A stretch of 7,344 nt of DNA, from positions 2,257 to 9,600 of the forward strand of contig DKAT01000095.1 in the NCBI GenBank assembly GCA_002450905.1, read 5' to 3'. Position numbers and translations under genes: made by a program. Positions 4,022 through 7,344 of the stretch are shown here, one piece after another. The DNA is from Spirochaetia bacterium UBA6919. Its GTDB lineage: Bacteria > Spirochaetota > UBA6919. How positions within the stretch are numbered: the first letter of the stretch is position 1; each line of letters opens with the position of its first letter. The notes beneath the pieces are model-generated. The model saw only the letters and a list, made by a program, of their open reading frames with translations. It was not told where the DNA came from and did no database searches.

Positions 4022-6400
4022 ATGAATAAGAAATATCTTTTGATTATTATCCTATCATTTTTTATAGGATGTTTTGGAGGACAAGTTTCATTGGACTCAA
4101 ATGATGAAAACTCATTAAAAACTAGTGCTATTAAAATATTTAGTGAGGGGGATACAAAAGAAGCTTTAAAGTATTTAAATAAAGCATTAAAAATAAACAA
4201 GAAGAAGGCAGAAGATCCTTCAGTATTAAAATCCAGGGCAGAAATTTATATGTACATTGGTATGATATTTAATGCCCAAGGTCTATTTAATGAGGCTTTG
4301 ATCTATTATAAAAAAGAGTTAATGATAAAAAGAAAAATAGGCACTAAATTAGAAATAAGTCAATCTATTAGTAATGTAGGACTTATGTATCTAATTATCA
4401 AAGATTTCAAAAGATCTCTTCATTACTTCCAACAGGCTTTAAATTTATATAAAAAAAAGGGTACATTAAATCAATATGAAATTCCAAAAGGATCTCTTTC
4501 AATGATTGTGATCAATTTAATTATAAATAGAGGTAGGGCTTATGCTCTTTTAGGAAAATATAAAAAAGCTTTACTTGATGCCAATCTAGCGATAAAATAT
4601 TGCAAGGAAAATAATCAAATATTTTACTTAGCTTATTGTTATCAAACACTTGCGTGGATATATGATGCAAAAGGAGATTATTTATCTGCTGTAGATAATT
4701 TCTTAAAAGCGATAAAATACTCTAATACTTCGGTTGCAACTGCAAATGATCTTAATAAAATATACTCAACTTGGTATATTGGTATGGAATACTGGCAGTA
4801 TAAAAACTATAAAAATGCTATTTACTATCTAAATCAATCCATTCCACTCATTGAAAAATTAAGAGCATCAACTTTTAAATCTGCCAAAAGAGATTATTTT
4901 GAAAGTTTAATAGGTGTCTATAATCTATTAATTTCATCGTATTTAAAAGAATCTCAAATAGAAAAATCATTTAATTTAGTTGAACAAGCGAGGGCAAAGT
5001 CCCTTGTAGAAAGTCTGGGAAAATCGATAAATGAAAATGTAAATTTCCAAGGTATAGAAAATTATCAAAAGAATATGGATCCGAAAACTGCCATTCTTTC
5101 TTATGCGAGTAATAATGCAGTTATATATAAGGGTTTAGCTTTAGAGAAATTACCATTGAATACAATCAATTTTCTTTTAACAAAAAATAAGTTACATGGT
5201 AGAGAGATATTAATAAAACAATTTGTACAAAAAAATTATCATATTTATAAAAAGGCGATTCGTTCGATAGTTCATAAAAATAGAATTAAGAGTATAGATA
5301 ATATAGCAAATCTCCAATATCGATTACATGAAGATTTTAATGATATAATCAAATATTATCGATACTTAATAAGTAGTATCTCACTTACCAAGAAAGAAAA
5401 GCAAAATTTAAAAGCTATTTCTAAAGAACTTTATAAGTTGTTGATCAAACCATATGAAAAATATATCCAAAACAAGAAAAAAATAATAATTATTCCTGAT
5501 GGATTATTAGCATTTATCCCCTTTGAAACCCTCATTATGCCTAATGGAAAATTTCTTATTGAAAAGTATCATATAAAATATACTCAATCATTGACTGTAT
5601 CTCAAATTATAGCTAAAAGGAACTATGATTCCAACAGAAAATCAATTATAGCTTTTGGTGGTGCATTATATCAAAATTTAAAAATTAAATCAAATAAAAT
5701 AAACTTAAAATCAAGAACTTTCTTATTTCTTTATTCTTACTGGGTTACAAATTGGGTTAAGGAAGGAAAGAAAATAAGAGATGTTTATAAATCACTGGGA
5801 CTCAGTGGATGGGAATATCTTCCGGGTTCTTTAAAAGAAGTAATGAGGATTAAAAAAATATATCCCTCTGCTCAAATCTATACAAAACAGGATGTCAGTG
5901 AAGCTAAGGTAAAGGAATTGTCTGAAAGCGGGGAATTGTCAAAGTATAAAATCCTCCACTTTGCAACTCACGGTCTTGTCGTGCCCACGATACCTGAATT
6001 ATCCGCCATTGTCCTATCCCAGTTGAAAGACGATACCTCAAAAGAAGATGGATATTTAAGTATGCTGGAAATAGCTAATCTTAAGTTGAAAGCGGATTTT
6101 GTCAATCTCTCAGCCTGTGAAACAGGTTTGGGAAAGATATTTAATGGGGAGGGGGTTGTGGGACTCACTCAATCGTTTTTAATAGCAGGAGCCAATGGGA
6201 TATCCGCATCGTTGTGGCAGGTTTCTGATGCGTCCACTATGTTATTCATGACGCGGATGTATCAACTGGTGAATGAAGAAAATATGAATTACGACGAAGC
6301 CATGACCCAAGTGAAACGGGAGTTCATCAAGACAAAGAAGTACAAAGGGGTTTTAAAGAATCCATTTTTCTGGGCACCCTTCGTATATTATGGAAAGTAA
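4022..6400 (+). CDS. TPR-CHAT caspase-like protease, predicted lipoprotein
   Basis: 792 residues. ATG 4022 has AAGGAG (4010-4015) at 6 bases. Residues 1-17 form a lipoprotein signal (NKK, hydrophobic run, FIGC with Cys17). Residues about 30-340 are helical repeats of TPR type (GDTKEALKYLNKAL, GLFNEALIYYKKEL, GKYKKALLDANLAI, GDYLSAVDNFLKAI, KNYKNAIYYLNQSI) and close with VEQARAKSLVESL (320-332), the usual end of the TPR block in TPR-CHAT proteins. A lysine-rich linker precedes the CHAT domain (about 455-792). This has IIPDGLLAFIPFETL near 490-504, LPGSLKEV, LHFATHG with catalytic His650, and LSACETG with catalytic Cys699. The family ending GEGVVGLTQSFLIAGANGISASLWQVSD follows. CHAT proteins are clan CD cysteine peptidases related to caspases/separase. 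The dyad looks intact, so activity is expected; the substrate is unknown. Base use changes sharply near 5880 (about 18-25% GC before, 38-50% after in sampled lines). Confidence 0.9.
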   Translation: MNKKYLLIIILSFFIGCFGGQVSLDSNDENSLKTSAIKIFSEGDTKEALKYLNKALKINKKKAEDPSVLKSRAEIYMYIGMIFNAQGLFNEALIYYKKELMIKRKIGTKLEISQSISNVGLMYLIIKDFKRSLHYFQQALNLYKKKGTLNQYEIPKGSLSMIVINLIINRGRAYALLGKYKKALLDANLAIKYCKENNQIFYLAYCYQTLAWIYDAKGDYLSAVDNFLKAIKYSNTSVATANDLNKIYSTWYIGMEYWQYKNYKNAIYYLNQSIPLIEKLRASTFKSAKRDYFESLIGVYNLLISSYLKESQIEKSFNLVEQARAKSLVESLGKSINENVNFQGIENYQKNMDPKTAILSYASNNAVIYKGLALEKLPLNTINFLLTKNKLHGREILIKQFVQKNYHIYKKAIRSIVHKNRIKSIDNIANLQYRLHEDFNDIIKYYRYLISSISLTKKEKQNLKAISKELYKLLIKPYEKYIQNKKKIIIIPDGLLAFIPFETLIMPNGKFLIEKYHIKYTQSLTVSQIIAKRNYDSNRKSIIAFGGALYQNLKIKSNKINLKSRTFLFLYSYWVTNWVKEGKKIRDVYKSLGLSGWEYLPGSLKEVMRIKKIYPSAQIYTKQDVSEAKVKELSESGELSKYKILHFATHGLVVPTIPELSAIVLSQLKDDTSKEDGYLSMLEIANLKLKADFVNLSACETGLGKIFNGEGVVGLTQSFLIAGANGISASLWQVSDASTMLFMTRMYQLVNEENMNYDEAMTQVKREFIKTKKYKGVLKNPFFWAPFVYYGK

Positions 6401-6406
6401 AGCATC

Positions 6407-6430
6407 TATAGACTGACTGGGGGGGGAACA
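6407..6430 (+). repeat. G-rich 3'-flank element, copy 2
   Basis: Relative of 3790-3814, again beginning 7 bases after a stop codon. This copy contains a run of eight G (6419-6426) where copy 1 has GGGAGGGG. The run is non-coding, so length changes would not alter a protein. Confidence 0.5.
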
Positions 6431-6435
6431 ACACT

Positions 6436-6470
6436 GGGAGATCCTGGATTGTTCAGACAAACAATCTCCC
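6436..6470 (+). repeat. Hairpin in the CHAT 3' flank
   Basis: GGGAGAT (6436-6442) is exactly complementary to ATCTCCC (6464-6470). An alternative inner stem pairs ATTGTT (6448-6453) with AACAAT (6460-6465), so a bulged stem of about 11 pairs can form. The right arm AATCTCCC also precedes the terminator of the FN3 gene (2636-2643), where the left arm is missing. It probably contributes to mRNA 3'-end formation or stability. Confidence 0.45.
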
Positions 6471-6474
6471 TTGT

Positions 6475-6510
6475 TAGCGGGGTCTTGGTAGGCTCCGCTA
6501 GTTATTAATA
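6475..6510 (+). terminator. Terminator-like hairpin after the CHAT gene
   Basis: TAGCGGGGTCT (6475-6485) pairs along its whole length with AGGCTCCGCTA (6490-6500), including two G-T wobbles, around a TGGT loop. The tail is AT-rich (GTTATTAATA) rather than a pure T-run. The stem and its surroundings resemble 2636-2683 after the FN3 gene (AATCTCCCT, three-to-four-base gap, TAGCGGGG, ... CCGCT, TTATT). It separates the CHAT gene from the toxin-antitoxin pair. Confidence 0.6.
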
Positions 6511-6554
6511 TATACCAAGAAACAAATATACATAACTAATACTCTGATTAGCAA

Positions 6555-6580
6555 ACACCTGAATAGACTTCGATAGGTGT
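6555..6580. promoter_or_regulatory. Possible operator: ACACCT / AGGTGT inverted repeat
   Basis: ACACCT (6555-6560) and AGGTGT (6575-6580) are perfect 6-base arms around 14 bases, about 105 bases before the antitoxin start. Type II toxin-antitoxin promoters are commonly repressed by their own antitoxin at palindromes, but this one lies upstream of the best promoter candidate, so the link is weak. Six-base arms can occur by chance. Confidence 0.2.
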
Positions 6581-6606
6581 ATCCCGTAGTAAAGTATAAA
6601 ATGACT

Positions 6607-6636
6607 TTTACTTAAAAATATATTTTGGAATATAGT
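6607..6636 (+). promoter_or_regulatory. Candidate sigma-70-type promoter for the toxin-antitoxin pair
   Basis: TTTACT (6607-6612) and TATAGT (6631-6636, one mismatch to TATAAT) are separated by 18 bases and end 48 bases before the antitoxin ATG. In AT-rich DNA such matches are frequent, so this is suggestive only. The rest of 6511-6684 holds nothing else I can name. Confidence 0.3.
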
Positions 6637-6684
6637 GATAAATGAATTATTATTTAAAATCCAATGATTCAGAAAGAGGGTCTT

Positions 6685-6876
6685 ATGAATAACACAATTC
6701 AGGGATTATATCAGAATGGTAAGATCGTGCCATTGGAAGATATCCCATTCAAAGAGGATCGAAAAGTACTTATTATTTTTTTGGATGAACAGAACAATGA
6801 TTCCTGGGATCAAATAGCCGCTGAGGATTTTCTGAAAGGTTACTCCGATCAAGATTGTGCCTATGATAAACTATAA
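6685..6876 (+). CDS. Antitoxin of a type II toxin-antitoxin pair
   Basis: 63 residues from ATG 6685, which has AGAGGG (6675-6680) at the right distance. An upstream in-frame ATG at 6664 would add seven residues (MIQKEGL) but lacks an SD and puts the real SD inside the gene. The N-terminal half (NTIQGLYQNGKIVPLEDIPFKE, about 3-25, then KVLIIFLDE) resembles the short beta-type DNA-binding region of AF2212/DUF104-like antitoxins. The C-terminal half (about 38-63, acidic, WDQIAAEDFLKGYSDQD) is the kind of flexible tail that wraps the toxin. It should neutralise the downstream toxin and repress its own promoter. The last 14 bases overlap the toxin start, so the two are translationally coupled. The role is mainly inferred from the toxin next door. 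Confidence 0.65.
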   Translation: MNNTIQGLYQNGKIVPLEDIPFKEDRKVLIIFLDEQNNDSWDQIAAEDFLKGYSDQDCAYDKL

Positions 6877-7189
6877 TTCGGGAGACATAATCCTCTTAAG
6901 GTTTCCCCATAGCGAAGGAACGGAAGAATCCAGACGTCCAGCGCTCATACTGGCTCAGACCGATGATTTGGATATTATTGTTGCTAAAATTACAAGTTCA
7001 GAAAAGAGATCTGACTATGATATCGTCATAAACGACTGGAAGGAGACAGGTTTATTATTTCCTTCCGTGATCCGAATGGATAAAATAGCAACTCTTTCCA
7101 GATCAAGGGTACTCAAAAAGCTCGGTCGTCTTAATTTAGTCTACGAATCGATGATCAAAGACAAGATCAAGCAATTATTCAGCATTTAG
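6863..7189 (+). CDS. PemK/MazF-family toxin
   Basis: 108 residues from ATG 6863, overlapping the antitoxin by 14 bases; GTG 6857 would add two residues (V-P). Neither start has a clear SD, which fits coupling to the antitoxin. The family layout is visible: YNSGDIILLRFP at the start (4-15), SRRPALIL (23-30) with the conserved Arg-Pro, a central IVAKITSSEK strand, FPSVIRMDKIATL, and a final LGRLNL helix region. MazF/PemK toxins are sequence-specific endoribonucleases with an SH3-like barrel that cut mRNA and stop growth when the antitoxin is degraded. The length is typical (about 105-115) and no truncation is seen. Most members form dimers with their antitoxins. Family call firm; cleavage sequence unknown. 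Confidence 0.85.
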   Translation: MINYNSGDIILLRFPHSEGTEESRRPALILAQTDDLDIIVAKITSSEKRSDYDIVINDWKETGLLFPSVIRMDKIATLSRSRVLKKLGRLNLVYESMIKDKIKQLFSI

Positions 7190-7344
7190 AAATATTTTCG
7201 ATAACAACCAATTGAAAGAAATACCATATTATCTATTTTTTTGATAAAGAGTTCCAGTTTTGTCACCACCAAAACCCCCATCCAATCAAGACATTTGTAT
7301 ACGGCTTCAAAATATTTTAAAAAAATCCCATTTTGTCTAACAAT
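7186..7344 (-). CDS. Possible 3' end of a minus-strand gene
   Basis: On the minus strand one frame is open from the window edge (7344) to TAA at 7188-7186, 52 codons with no start needed. It starts IVRQNGIFLKYF and ends IGCYRKYF. Its stop overlaps the toxin stop on the other strand, a tight convergent arrangement. I recognise no family. An open frame of this length has a modest chance of arising randomly in such AT-rich DNA, so this is weak. On the + strand, 7190-7344 shows no gene or clear terminator. Confidence 0.22.
   Translation of the reverse strand: MVRQNGIFLKYFEAVYKCLDWMGVLVVTKLELFIKKIDNMVFLSIGCYRKYF

Noticed and set aside
3994..4200. Minus-strand 68-residue ORF over the start of the CHAT gene
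   Set aside because: Its residues mirror the AT-rich signal-peptide and TPR codons of the + strand gene; no start context.
5968..6168. Minus-strand 66-residue ORF within the CHAT catalytic region
   Set aside because: It is opposite the His650/Cys699 motifs, which explain the sequence.
4022..6400. CRISPR-linked TPR-CHAT protease (Csx29/craspase type)
   Set aside because: No repeat-spacer array and no gRAMP/Cas gene lie in the window, and the protein has a lipoprotein signal, unlike the cytosolic effector.
6419..6426. Run of eight G as a contingency locus
   Set aside because: It is outside any coding frame and after a stop codon; the companion copy at 3803-3810 is interrupted by A.
2608..6510. 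Integron gene cassettes with attC sites, suggested by palindromes after each gene plus a toxin-antitoxin pair
   Set aside because: I searched the gaps for paired RYYYAAC/GTTRRRY core sites and found none that fit; the shared elements look like terminators.

Overview
This is an AT-rich window dominated by exported proteins. The lipoprotein signal peptides point to a diderm bacterium. The mix of proline-rich-linker FN3 repeats, a 24-residue MORN_2 repeat protein, a lipid-anchored CAP protein and a TPR-CHAT protein resembles accessory regions of free-living or environmental spirochaetes (Leptospirales-like). That assignment is inference only; no marker gene is present.

Layout, almost entirely on the + strand: (1) 2-298, the 3' end of a MORN_2/YwqK-type repeat gene. 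(2) 299-459, a leader holding three consecutive inverted repeats, two tiny overlapping ORFs, and a perfect 10-bp hairpin arm that covers the Shine-Dalgarno (SD) sequence of the next gene. (3) 460-2607, one long exported gene with three 113-residue FN3 repeats, a chitobiase-C-terminal-like domain and a six-bladed beta-propeller, cut at codon 70 by an in-frame TAG where the other two repeats have TGG (Trp). (4) 2608-2808, a hairpin terminator and a two-codon start-stop ORF behind a strong SD. (5) 2809-3783, a CAP/SCP-domain lipoprotein. (6) 3784-4021, a G-rich element and a 16-codon ORF. (7) 4022-6400, a TPR-CHAT caspase-like lipoprotein with an intact His650/Cys699 pair. (8) 6401-6684, a composite 3' flank with a second copy of the G-rich element, a hairpin, and a relative of the first terminator, followed by a candidate promoter. 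(9) 6685-7189, a type II toxin-antitoxin pair with a PemK/MazF-like toxin. (10) 7190-7344, no clear + strand gene; a possible partial minus-strand ORF.

How the parts may work together: the FN3/propeller, CAP and CHAT products are all predicted to leave the cytoplasm, so they could form an envelope-located adhesion/proteolysis set. They do not look like one tight operon: intergenic gaps are about 200-240 bases and there are terminators between and after them. The most unusual points are the SD-masking leader, the amber interruption, the related 3'-flank elements behind separate genes, the exported CHAT protease, and the abrupt GC rise in the last ~520 bases of the CHAT gene. The toxin-antitoxin pair is a separate self-contained unit.
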